Below, piece after piece: positions 1-10,932 of a DNA stretch of 64,000 nucleotides (within the stretch, counting starts at the first letter, position 1; the number at the start of each line of letters is the position of its first letter). Source of the stretch: Maratus speciosus (Eukaryota; Arthropoda; Arachnida; Araneae; Salticidae). The position numbers and the translations under genes were made by a program. The notes below the pieces were generated by a model. The model saw only the letters and a program-made list of their open reading frames with translations, searched no databases and had not been told where the DNA came from. The stretch is taken from assembly GCA_963932465.1 (NCBI GenBank), contig OZ010786.1, positions 274,010,411 to 274,074,410 of the forward strand, in the 5' to 3' direction.

Positions 1-268
1 ATTAGTCGAAAATATTTCTACTTATTTTTAAATCTATCAAACATCACAGTGATAGTGGTGTTTGCTTTATAGCTTTTACTTTATGCTCTGCAATTTAATC
101 TTGAAACCTTTTAAGAATCAGGATTTCGTGATAAGTAATAGGAGTTTGTTGTTCTAAAACACTAAGATATTTATCCCTAAGAGCTAACCCTCCCCCCCCC
201 CCCCTTCAAAAGCAATTTTACCTTTTATATAACCAACAAATGCATTCAGAATATAGTAGTCTAATAGT
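1..268. other. Intergenic/intronic AT-rich sequence
   Basis: No coding signal was seen. It holds a poly-C run at about 188-204. Such C runs recur through the window, often inside repeats. Confidence 0.5.
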
Positions 269-1548
269 TACAGTAAAGGATCGATAATCTACACACCCAT
301 TATCCACAATTTTCTATAATCTGCGATGCTTAGCAAAACTAAATATCACGAATTTTGCCAATCTGTCGCTGAAATATATTGCGAACTTCTACAAATAGTC
401 GCAGTAAAAAATCTCTAATTTCATAAATCAATCATGGAAAAAACATGAATTTCAACAAACAATTGTGGAAAAGAAATCTCTAATTTCGTGAAAGGATCTC
501 GGGGGGGGGGGAGTCACGAATATCGTCAAAAATTGGGAATTTTGCCAATCTGTTGTTGAAAAATATCGAGAATGTCAGCAAATGATGCCGGGGAAAAAAT
601 GCGAATTTCATCGATCGATCACAGGAAAAAACGTGAATTTTGTCAATGATCGCGGAAAGAGACGCGAGTTTCAATAATTGATTGCGAAGGAAAAAAAAAA
701 GAAAACGTGAATTTCATCAAACGTTTGTGGAAAAAAACGTTAATTATTGGAAAATATCGTAAAATAGTTGCGGAAGAAAACCGTAAATTTTGACAACTAT
801 TCACAAAAAAATTGCAAATTTCATCAAGCGACCTTGGAAAAAAAAATCGCGAATTTTGGTAAACAATCGAGGAAAAATATTGCAAATTTCAGCAAAAGAT
901 CGCAGAATCACAGCGAATTTTGCCAATCTGTCGCTAAAAATATTGCAAATTTCGGCAAATGGACACGGGAGAAAAAAGCACAAATTTCGTAAATTGATCG
1001 TGGTAAAAAACATTCATTTCATCAAAGATCGTTGAAAAAACATGAACTTCGGCAATTGATCACGGAAAAAAAATTTAATTTTCATAATATATCAAATTAT
1101 CAATGTATTTATTGCTCTTTAAATATATAATTTCTTTACTAAAAGCACTTGAAAAATTGCATTTTGTGAGATAGCACATTAAATTATTAGATTTCATATT
1201 TATCTTATACTATAAATGAATATGGTATTAAAATGATCTCCAGAAGAAATAAAATGACTCATAATCTATATAATTCTCTATAATCTGCAATATTCTATAA
1301 TCTGCACAACCTTTAGTCCCAACTTGTGTGGACTAATGAACTTTGCCTGTATTTACAAGATACACAGAACACTTCCTTCTAATGAATGCAGAAATGCGTT
1401 AAAAATTTCTTAATAAATTCCTCAGATTAGTCAACTTTTACGGCCAAAGTGTACATTATTTTGCATAAAAAAAGATTTTAACTGTTTGTTTACATCTGAA
1501 ATATAGTGCGGATTACAGGCATTTGCGGATTAAAGGAAGTGGACTGTA
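269..1548. mobile_element. Tigger/pogo-like non-autonomous element carrying a minisatellite
   Basis: Both ends begin TACAGT, then ten unrelated bases, then TAATC, with identical spacing when the right end (1525-1548) is read on the minus strand. TACAGT ends with a TA target fit the pogo/Tigger branch of the Tc1-mariner group. The right end (about 1490-1548) resembles the right end of the element at 29527-30289, including the step from a TTTGCGGATT-type motif to a 'TGTTTACATCTGA' block. A block near 1290-1340 matches the left-end block of that same element. No transposase frame remains. The middle (340-1085) is a minisatellite. The left end is the weaker call. Confidence 0.5.
340..1085. repeat. 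Degenerate ~31-bp minisatellite, copy A
   Basis: The array repeats a phrase of the form GCGAATTT-C/T-GTCAAA-n-GATCGCG-G/A-AAAAA about every 27-36 bases. Open frames of 60-81 codons on both strands (480-1035) come from the repeat having few stops and are not genes. The same unit forms the larger array at 20040-21440. Confidence 0.8.
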
Positions 1549-1954
1549 CTTGTAAAATATAAAAAACATTATTGATAAAACTATCGCTCAACCATATCTA
1601 TTAAATGTAAATATTAATAAATTATTTATTCAAATTGAAAATTTTTGGTGGTCCAGGCTGTGGACCGCAGTACGTCTGTTGCCGACCGTGGGGTTAGACT
1701 GACAGCACCAGCTATCGCCTTAAAGAAATAGGGATCACTTATGCAGTATAGAAATTTGTCAATATTTCAATAATTAATTTAAAAGCAACTCATTAAAATT
1801 CAAGAATTCTTCTAATGAAACATTCAAGTTATTTACCATCAAATCTTGACGGGCACTATCTAGTACATGTTAATACTTAAATTCGCTTGCAGAGTGCCAA
1901 AATTAGATGCAATCTATGCCCATCATGAGGACTTTAAAGATCTAAAATTCCGTG
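1549..1954. other. No gene seen
   Basis: AT-rich sequence. A GC-richer patch at about 1650-1710 (GGTGGTCCAGGCTGTGG and following) looks like a transposon end, but no partner was found. Confidence 0.4.
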
Positions 1955-2330
1955 TATTAGTTCTTGAGGTATGACTATCGCTAAAATCGTGTAAATCCTA
2001 CAAAATGCAGCATAGCAACGTCATCTGTTGGGTGATTTACACCAAAAACTAATCAGCAACAACTTATGTCAATATCTAACTGAATCTCAAGTTTGATGAA
2101 AATCCGTGCATTAGTTTTTGAGCTATAGAGCTATTGTGAAAATCCAGCATAGCAGCGTCACCTATTCGGCGATAAACACCAAAACCTAATCAGCAACAAC
2201 TTGTGTTATTGTCTAACTGAATCTGAAGTTAAATGAAAATTCATGCATTAGTTCTTGAGCTATTGCGAAAATTGCAGCATAGCAGCACCATCTGTTGGAT
2301 AATTTACATCAAAACATAATCAGCTATTAA
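1955..2330. repeat. Tandem ~140-150-bp units, Helentron-type family A
   Basis: Three degenerate units are seen, at about 1955, 2109 and 2247, marked by TGCATTAGTTCTTGAG. Each is followed by an AGCTATNGCGAAAAT-like stretch, then GCAGCATAGCAGCG and TAATCAGCAACAACTTAT. A related tail lies at 3000-3215 with an ACAGACAGA motif. The same family forms 52860-54170, where the tail also carries GACAGACAGAC. Read on the minus strand the order is microsatellite, then tandem units, as in DINE/HINE elements. The units are not coding. Confidence 0.7.
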
Positions 2331-3237
2331 CTTTTTTGTATAATATCAGTATATCTGAGGTTTTTAAAGAATTTTTAATATTCAAATATTTCTTATGATT
2401 TTATCTTTTGTGTGTTAACTACAAGACAACATTTTTTACCATTAGATTTAACAAATAACATAAAAATTAAATTGATAATTTTGAAATGCTATAACTAGTA
2501 CCAGTTTTTTAATGTCCTATCTTATTCGACTTGAACCTTGAGATTCTTTTTTATTCTTAAGCGATAATTTCCATAATCAAGAAAATTTTCTTTTACAGCT
2601 TGACTGAAATCTTAAAGGTCATTTTATGTTATTAATTGCTGTAAGTAATCTGCATTTTCTCAAATGAAAATATTTTATGCCAAATATTGAATATTTTCAA
2701 TCTATTTTGTTTTTGCTAAGTTCAGATGTTTTAAGTTTTCCATTTAAAGCACCAGATATGTTCAGCAACACATGCAATTTTTATTCTATATGCATACAAA
2801 CATGACCTAAAATCATTATGTGTTGACTGCTGAAATAGACTGTTAAAAGTAGAAATTATTTATATCCAATAATATGAAACACTTAAATCACAAAAAGAGA
2901 GAAAATATAAGATTTTCTCAAAAAAAAACAAAAAAAACAAAAAACAGTTTGTTTCAACCATGGTTAAATCCAATTGGTTTAAACCGTGCCATCCCTGCCA
3001 AAAACTAATCAGACCAATTTATTTCAGGGACTACCTGAATATAAATTTTTATTAAATTTCGTTCATTAGTTCTTGAGGTAGAGTGCCCACAAAATTTGTG
3101 TCACATACAGACAGATATTTTGTAAAAACATGTTTTCCAGGATCTGTGCCTCCTGAAATGTATAAATCTGTCTAAAACCGGAAATTGAAAATTTTCGTAA
3201 ATCCAATCTTCTTAAAACGTACAAAAAAACCTGAATA
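2331..3237. other. AT-rich sequence plus family A tail
   Basis: 2331-2980 shows no gene. 3000-3215 is the end piece of family A and includes ATTAGTTCTTGAGGTAGAG and ACATACAGACAGA. It closely resembles 53930-54130. Confidence 0.5.
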
Positions 3238-3355
3238 TAATAAAATTATTTCAAATTCACAAAATTATGACTAGATTTTTCACAAAAATAAAAAACTGTT
3301 TACAATTTCACAAAAACAGGGCCCTGTGAGAAAAGTCTGAACAGACCCCTGGTTA
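3238..3355. repeat. Fragment of hAT-like element (right end)
   Basis: Bases 3238-3355 match 45560-45684, including CACAAAAACAGGGCCCTGTG and GTCTGAACAGACCC. Read inward from its right edge this is a hAT-style terminus of the CAGGGGTCTGTTCAGAC type. No left end was identified here. Confidence 0.55.
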
Positions 3356-3597
3356 TGTAGATTTATCCGGAAGAAAAGGATAATTTATTAAAGAATTCTT
3401 TAAGACAATTATTCCAGTATTCATATTAACTGGGAAATACAACCGGGGCATCCCTCATTACAGACGATAGGTGAAAACCATTTATTTTACTGAAAACTTT
3501 AATGGATATTTATATTTTATATATAATATTGCCCCTTAATAACATCAATAAGCATTTTTATATGAAAAATACCAATAATGTGTTCAAATAAATAGTG

Positions 3598-5344
3598 TAA
3601 GAGCTAGCAACGTTTTCGTCGCTTGATTTTAACAAGGCTCCTTTTTCTATATGCTCTTCAATTTTATGGTGTAGTACGTATGCGGACGATCTGGCTGGCG
3701 GGAGACGTTACGTTTACCTGTGGGAGAAGGGGTTATGCAGGTGAAAAAACTTCAAAATTACATCATTTTATCATGATTATTGTTTATAACATCTGTTTCT
3801 ACTAACTATTCGTGATATTAATCCATTATTGTTAGACATTGCCAATGTTGCTAAGACCCTGACAGATCCCGATTTATAGGTAAAAAAAGTGTCATCTTCA
3901 CGTCATTTTAGCAAGCTTGAAAATTGTAACATATTACTCTTTAGCTATCAGACAACCTATAATCAATTTGCCAGACACAAATTCAGTTGCAAAGTTAATG
4001 CCAGATGGCTTTAAATCTGGCAACAAAAGTGCCTGTTTAAAGAGTGGTTTATGCGTTTGAAAAAAGTCCCCTTCACGTCATTTTAGCAACTTTAAAAATT
4101 GCAATATATTACTCTTTGGCTATCAGACAACCTATAATTAATTTGCTAGACACAAATTCAGTTGCAAAGTTAATGCCAGACGACTTTAAATCTGCCAGAA
4201 ATAGTGCCCATTAGAAGAGTGATTTATAAGTTTAAAAAAATATGTCCCCTTCACATCATTTTAGTAAACTTGAAAATTGCAATATATTACTCTTTGGCTA
4301 TCAGGCAATCTATAATTAATTTGCCAGACATAAATTTGGTTGCAAAGTTAATTCCAGACGGCGTTAAATCTGGCAACGAAAGTGCCTGTTTAAAGAGTGG
4401 TTTATAGGTAATTATGTCCCCTTCACGTCATTTTAGCAATCTTGAAAAGTGTAACATCTCAAAGTGTAACTCTTTGGCTATCAGAAAACCTATAATTAAT
4501 TTGCCACACACAAATTTGGTTGCAAAATTAATGTCAGATGGCTTATCTGATAATGAAAGTGCCTGTTTGAAGATTGGTTATTCTGGCATTAACTTATCAA
4601 CCGAATTTGTGTCTGGCAAATTAATTATAGGTTTTCTGATAGCAAAAGAGTAATATGTTACACTTTTCAAGCTTGCTAAAATGACTTGAAGGGGACAATT
4701 TTTTTTAAACCTATAAATCACTCTTCTAATGGGCACTATCGCTGCCAGATTTAAACCCGTCTGTCATTAACTTTGCAACCGAATTTGTGTCTAGCTATCA
4801 GACAACTTATAATTAATTTGCCAAAGATAATATATTGCAATTTTTAAGCTTGCTAAAATGACGTGAAGAGGACATATTTTTTTAACCTATAAACCACTCT
4901 TCAAACAGGCACTTTCGTTGCCAGATTTAACACCGTCTGGCATTAACTTAGCAACCGAATTTGTATCTGGCAAATTAATTATAGGTTTTCTGATTGCCAA
5001 AGAGTAATATGTTACATTTTTCAAGATTGCTAAAATGACATGAAGATGACATGTTTTTTACCTATAAATCGGGATCTGGCAGGATCTTAGCAACATTGGC
5101 AACGTCTGGCAATAATAGATTAATATCACAAATAGTTAGTAGAAACAGATGTTATAAACAAAAGTCATGCTAAAATGACATAATTTTGAATTTTTTTCAC
5201 CTGCATAACCCCTTTTCCCACAGGTAAACACGACATCTACAGCCAGCCAGACTGTCCGTATATGTACTACTTCATAAAACGGAAGGTTATATAGAAAAAT
5301 GAGCCTTGCTAAAATCACATGTTTTTTGACATTGCTAGCTCTTA
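3598..5344. mobile_element. Foldback element with inverted ~175-bp tandem units
   Basis: The two outer ends are inverted copies beginning TAAGAGCTAGCAA (3598-3610 and 5332-5344). The outer arms, about 3598-3890 and 5050-5344, pair over roughly 290 bases with scattered mismatches. Between them lie forward units at about 3897, 4072, 4250 and 4422 (spacing 172-178). Units in the opposite direction follow at about 4681, 4859 and 5037 (spacing 178). Each unit contains CACGTCATTTTAGCAA, a CTATCAGACAACCTATAAT-like block and GCCAGACACAAATT. The short open frames inside (3623-3805, 4204-4653, 5136-5318) follow the repeat and are not credible genes. No transposase is present. Confidence 0.85.
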
Positions 5345-5642
5345 GACTAAAAGTTTTGAAATTTATTTAAAATGATACTTTTGCATTTTCCACATACCAG
5401 GAGTGAATAGACATAGAAATTGCCGAAGACTGCTACTTATAGCAGCTTTTTTTATTTTGATAATTTCAATATTTTAAGTGCATTTTTCGATTAAATGTCT
5501 GTTAAATTTGTGTTTTATTAATACTATTTTATTTATTTATTAATGAAGTTTTAATTTTGTTATATCGAAACAAACGTTGAACTTTTATATTGTTTTAAGT
5601 TAGTTCAAACAGGTTAATTTTTCATAATCTTAACTACATGTG

Positions 5643-5674
<32 letters not shown>

Positions 5675-6311
5675 GTAATCATGCTTGAAAAAATAATTTT
5701 CAAAACATAAAAAATCTATAATGTAAGGTACAATTTTTCAACAAATTGCATTTGAAATGCCCCACCCCCCCCTCCCTTTTTTTTTTTTTTTTTCTTTTTT
5801 TGACTGTGTAAAACTTTAAATGGGCCATGTCTAGAAGTTTAAAAATTGCAGTAAAAGCAGAATTTATTGGTAAGGTTATTGCCACTGTCAATACTAATTC
5901 AGCACTCTTACAAACATGTTTTGTTTTTCCTATATGATGTAAATTATTGAAAAATAGGCATGCATTGACATTTTTTTAAAGTACAACCCTTAAACGCATT
6001 TAAAAATTAAAGATATTTTCAAAATTAAAACCCATTTAGTTAATTCGTTTTTGCAAAAAAACTTCATTATTATTCTATTTTACTCCAGAGTTGACTTGGG
6101 AGAAATGTATTATTTTGTAAATTATGCATGTTATTAAAATAATGTAAACTTCAAATAAATATTAACTATATAATTGAACAGTTTATTCAATTTCATACTT
6201 TTTCTAAAATTTATTTGTAAATTAGATATAACTAAAACAAATTTTACATTAACTTTTAGAGATTAAACTTGAGGATGCTTATTAATAATATTTGAAAAAT
6301 TTCCCTTTCAG
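5345..6311 (+). other. Intron/flank before the first recognised exon
   Basis: AT-rich sequence with a poly-T run at about 5647-5674 and a C-rich/T-rich run at 5761-5802. It ends in the pyrimidine tract and AG acceptor of the exon at 6312. No other coding sequence was seen. Confidence 0.6.
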
Positions 6312-6538
6312 TCTCAGAAACCTGAAAAGTTCTGGGTGGTTTTTTGTGTACATGATGATAAAGAAGCCTTTTTGGAATTTTACGAAAATAGAAGGAGTGC
6401 TTACTCTCACATGCCTCTCTCAAATATTTCATTATCCAAATGTCTACATATATCTCCAACGATAGTTGCTCAAGAGAATGATCATGAATTTGTAATTACT
6501 CTGGAAACTCAAGTTATCAGATTAGCTGCATCAACTAA
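6312..6538 (+). CDS. Host gene exon: PH domain, strands region
   Basis: This internal exon encodes about 75 residues of a pleckstrin-homology domain, which in signalling adaptors binds phosphoinositides or membrane-proximal partners. The peptide runs from a KPEKFWVVF strand through FLEFYENRRSA and SLSKCLHISPTI to FVITLETQVIRLAAST. The spacing of aromatic and hydrophobic strands is PH-like, and the CLHISPTI-to-IRLAAS stretch recalls DOK1-type PH domains. The acceptor is TTTCCCTTTCAG (ending 6311); an AG six bases on (6317) is an alternative that keeps the frame. The donor is AA|GTAATG, so the exon ends two bases into a codon, which the exon at 10583 completes. DOK/IRS-like docking protein is the best class guess, but the gene is not recognised. 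Confidence 0.7.
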
Positions 6539-8034
6539 GTAATGATTTTTAAATTTTGTAACTTGAAAAAGTGCCATTTGTTTTTTCATGTTAAAGAATA
6601 TATTAAATGTTTTTTGTATGTCCCGTTTAGTATAGTCCATATTTTTTCCCTATGTGAGTACAAATGACATTTTTTTTTTTCTGTTTTTCCTTCATTGTTT
6701 TGTGATGATGCATCACTTTATGCTTGGACAGCATTAGTTCAGGCTTTTAAAAATATTTATTGTGATAATATTCAATTCAATAAATTGGTCTAAAACTAAA
6801 TTCTAACAAACAAGTTGTAGCAAAGAAATAAATCCTCTTAAAAACACCAAATAATGAAACATAAAATGCAAAGTGAAATATTATTTCTGTTACAGTGCAT
6901 TAAGTGAAATACCATTTTGTGTCAAAAATAAGTGTAATGGAATCTTTCCAACATATTGAAACAAAATATATTTTGTTTCAGTTTATTATGTTATTTATAA
7001 TATTTTAGTGTGACATAGAGGCTTTCACAGGCTGAAATTTCTAAGCCCGAGTCATACAAAAAATTTTTGGCCCAGCCCTGATAAAAGTTCAACCCAGCTA
7101 TACAAAAAGTTAACTGGCCGAACAGAATTTCTGTGAAACATGCTGATATTTCTCAAGCAATCCTACAATTAAAATTATTCAAGAAGTACACTTATGCATA
7201 GATTTTACTTTCAGATTATGTTCAAAGTGCATGGAATACAAAATATCATTAATATTAATGACTACTTAGACAATTACGTGCATAAACATTGATTTAAAAA
7301 AAATTACTTAAACAATTGCATTCAAATGAAGATTCAGTCAGAAAAATCAACGTAGTTTAGAATGAAAGAAAAAAATTGTAAAAGAAAATCATAATTTTAA
7401 AGCTAGATTAGCACAAAAAGGTAGATTCAAAAAATTATATCTATAATTTATGAAACCGGATTTGATTTTTAAAAGTTTTGCTAAACAAATTTACAACATT
7501 GCTATATTTTTTATAAAAATAAATAAATTAGACCAACAAAGGCCGCTCAATGCAAGAATTTAAAGGTCTGCATGGACCCCGATCCAGATTTATTTCATTG
7601 GACTTGAGCTGGGGCAGGCCTAGACTTTATTATTCTTGAACAGTGTGAGATATTAGTAAGAGGCTATGCTATGCTGTAAAAATAGAAGCTAAAAATTTAT
7701 GAAATTCTGTCTTTCTTTAATGAATTAATGTTTTGCTATCCCTCTCCATTGTAACTGGATTCTCTTAAATGTTGACTGGTGCACCACCTTACTAGTTAAT
7801 GCATATGAGTGTTTGCTGCAACTATTGTGTGTTCATGTCACTAAAACATAAGGTCTTATATTTTCTACTGTGTAATTAATTGCTTTAGCATTTATCTCAA
7901 CAGGTTATGGGACCAGTGGAATTAAATTGAGCAATGAAAACAAAAAAAAATGTGTGTAAATACTAAATAGACTTTCTTTGGATCCTTGGAACAACCCTTT
8001 GTTTTTCAAAATGGCATTGTATGGTACATTAAAG
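6539..8034 (+). other. Intron, first part
   Basis: AT-rich intronic sequence. GC-richer patches at 7030-7130 and 7530-7620 (CCCAGCCCTG, GGGGCAGGCC) look like old dispersed repeats, but no ends could be defined. No coding signal. Confidence 0.5.
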
Positions 8035-8321
8035 CCCGGTAGCAGAAATTTCGAGACGGCAGACAGGTGTCGCAGATTTTCTTTTCTCTTTTGCAGATTA
8101 TTTTTCATTGAACCTTTATTTTGATTCATATTATGTTTAGCTCTTTATTACTTAATACAAAAAGCTAAGATTATTATTAATAAAAATTTATAAAATGCCT
8201 AAAAATGCTACAGGTAAGTGATTATTTAATTAACACTTCAGTTATAAAAATATTTACCTGCAGATTATCTTTTCCCCTCAAGTATCTGTCGCAGACACTT
8301 GGAGAAATTTCTGCTACTGGG
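8035..8321. mobile_element. hAT-type MITE, copy 1
   Basis: The ends are inverted: CCCGGTAGCAGAAATTTC at the left and its near-complement at the right (CCCAGTAGCAGAAATTTC on the minus strand). The flanks are CATTAAAG and CATTAAAA, a 7/8 match to an 8-bp target duplication, which is the hAT hallmark. The interior holds ATGCCTAAAAATGCTACAG followed directly by GTAAGTG, a start codon with an in-frame splice donor. A second copy in the opposite direction is at 57928-58202. Confidence 0.8.
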
Positions 8322-10330
8322 CATTAAAAAGTAACGCATTAAACAAAGATAATTCTGAAGCATAGAGAATTCATATGAATGCCTTACTAGTGAAAAACAA
8401 TTCTTATCGGCTGTAATCAGACAGATTTGATAGACAATGATCTGTACTCTAAATAAGAATACAATAAATGGAACAACAAGGATAAAATAGCAAAAACAGA
8501 CTTAATTCTGTGACTTTCTCTATCAGAGCTTAAACAAATTAAGAATTGTGAAACTTCATTAAACGTACACAAAAAATTACAAGAGATTTATTTATCAATC
8601 TAAATGTCCTACTTGTAAAACTTCGCTGTTGAAATCCCTTATTCAGCATAAGATGCTGGAGTCTACTTCTGGTGTGTGTATTCGTAAAATTCAGTTTATA
8701 ATTTGATTTTAAGATTCATGATCCATTTCTGATGTGCATTATTTTAAATACATAAATTTGAGAAAAAAAACACACATTATATTTAGAAATGTAAAATTAA
8801 GATATATGTATAAATATTTATGAATAATTATCATCATATTATTATCTTCTTGATAATGTTTAAAACAGTAAAAAAAAAATACTTAGAAATGATTGAATCT
8901 GTATGCATAATGGCATAGGATCAGATTGGATAAAATCAGCACTTTTCTTATTCCTACTTTGCTAAAAACATATTATTTTGATCTGCAAAAAATTACATAG
9001 AATGTAAAACTGAACATTGTTCTCAACATTTCAAAGACAATTTCAACAATAAAATTGCAAATTATTACTGATAATGATATTTTAAAACAATTAGCTATTT
9101 TACTCCATGCCGTGGTGTAAAATAAATATACTTATTTAAAGCTTTCTATTTCTTTAATTAAATAAATAATTGCACATGCCGTGTTCTTTCTAATGCTGAA
9201 AATATTAAATAACAGATTTAAGTGAAGAAATATTCTGGATTATGATTCATTGGTGAATTAGATAGGACAGCTGAAATTTGTTGTGTGTCAAACATGTCAT
9301 CTTTCTCAAGAAACATGGAATAGGAACACCCATTCTCTTTTGTAAATTTAGCTATGCATTCCAGATTGTTGTGATCATAAGAAATATTTAATTTGTTGTG
9401 TTGTTAAAAAACCCTGACCTAAAATCCAATTCTGATAATTTGTCTACTACTATTACTATTTAAATTAGATAAATTTTCCTGTTCTAAAGAAACGAAATCT
9501 CTTTTAAATAATCAATAACTTTGTTGGTAAGACTTTTAACTATAATTTAGTTATCTTTTTGGGCTTCTATTTCACTTCTTTTTTTTCCCTGTCACTTTTT
9601 AAAATTTCTTGCATAACAATTGGTACAAATTAAGCTTAAAACTAAAAGTTGCATTTTAGATTTTACTATATATTAATCTATCGAATTGATTTTTTATAAA
9701 CTTATTAAAGTAAATAATTTTAGAGCATTGTATCGTTTTAATGTCAAAGGTTACGTAAATCGATATTGTAAAATTATCAAAAAAGTAGACTATGCCATTT
9801 GTTTGCTAGCACTGACAGTATAACTATTTTACTCCACATAGGTTTTATTGCTCTAAAATATTAATTTTACGTTATTTTGTGATAAAAAATGCAGAAAGTT
9901 AATCCTGAATAAGTGTTTTATTCTATACAATAGATAAGTAAGCTGAAAATAAGTTCTTGTTTAGTTTAAATCCAAAGATTTTCTCATGGTTACAACCAAG
10001 TCATATCTTCCAAAATTTTAAAATGACTACCAAGTATAATAATATAGCAACAAATATTTAGTTATTCACTGAAAACTGATAACTGATACCTATAACACAC
10101 TAATTTGGCAAAACAATTTCAAAGAATTACAATTTGTATTTTTTATAAATTTGTTTTTGAAACCTACCTGTTTTATCCCACCTGACCCTACTTGTAAATG
10201 TTTAAGTCAAATTTACTGTGCTCTCTTTTTATGTTATATATATATAACCATTATATAATTACAATTCATCATCTATTTCCATTTACCTAAATTAAATTAA
10301 TAATTTAGCTTCAATACATTATACAAAATA

Positions 10331-10380
<50 letters not shown>

Positions 10381-10582
10381 TGCAAGTTTATCATCTCTCT
10401 TGGTCTCTATTAAACTTCATATTTAAAAATCAGCATATTACTGTACTACTATCAATTCTTGATACTCAATTTATGAATTTTATTTAAAAATCATGATGAT
10501 TTGTAATATTCTATAATGGTTATATATACATATATGTATATATAGTAATTATTTTTCAATTGAAGTTTGCAATTTTTTGCAG
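8322..10582 (+). other. Intron, second part
   Basis: AT-rich intron with no gene seen. It contains the (AT)n microsatellite at 10335-10378 and ends in the TTTTTTGCAG acceptor of the next exon. Confidence 0.6.
10335..10378. repeat. (AT)n microsatellite
   Basis: Uninterrupted TA/AT dinucleotides for about 44 bases, inside the intron. Confidence 0.95.
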
Positions 10583-10646
10583 TGAACAAATGATTGAATG
10601 GATGGATACAATGAGAACAAAATTGAGAGAACTAGGTATTTTAGAG
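10583..10646 (+). CDS. Host gene exon: PH domain C-terminal helix
   Basis: This short exon is preceded by AATTTTTTGCAG and followed by GAG|GTTTGT. Its first base completes the split codon from the exon ending at 6538, giving Asn. The rest reads EQMIEWMDTMRTKLRELGIL and ends with a Glu codon in phase 0. The amphipathic helix with a central Trp is the closing helix of a PH domain, where that Trp is the family's most conserved residue. The fit of splice phase and domain order to the exon at 6312 is the main support. At 64 bases it is too short to stand out as an open frame. Confidence 0.7.
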
Positions 10647-10932
10647 GTTTGTAATCCCAAAATTATTATTACTTTTTTTTTCTATAGTCAAACCTCATTA
10701 AGACCAATTTCACAGGACCATAAAATAAGTTCATATTAACTGTAATTTTTTATATCCGAAATAAGGTAAAAAACAGTTATAAAAATCTAAGAAAAAAGCA
10801 ATAAAATTTTCTTACAGTACTACAATTCTTAGTTACATAGATAACTTTTATGTACAATTACACCTATTATATAGATAAATATTGATTGCCCTCTGGAATA
10901 CACAGATGATTCTTGAGGACACAGATTTTGTC

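Noticed and set aside
480..1035. Overlapping 60-80-codon frames on both strands with Asn/Phe/Lys-rich peptides
   Set aside because: They are translations of a tandem repeat with few stops, and the same happens at 20039-20783 and 21273-21656.
8029..8327. piggyBac-type TTAA target sites at the MITE edges
   Set aside because: The second copy (57928-58202) has a perfect 8-bp duplication without TTAA, and the first has a 7/8 match of the same size, so hAT fits better.
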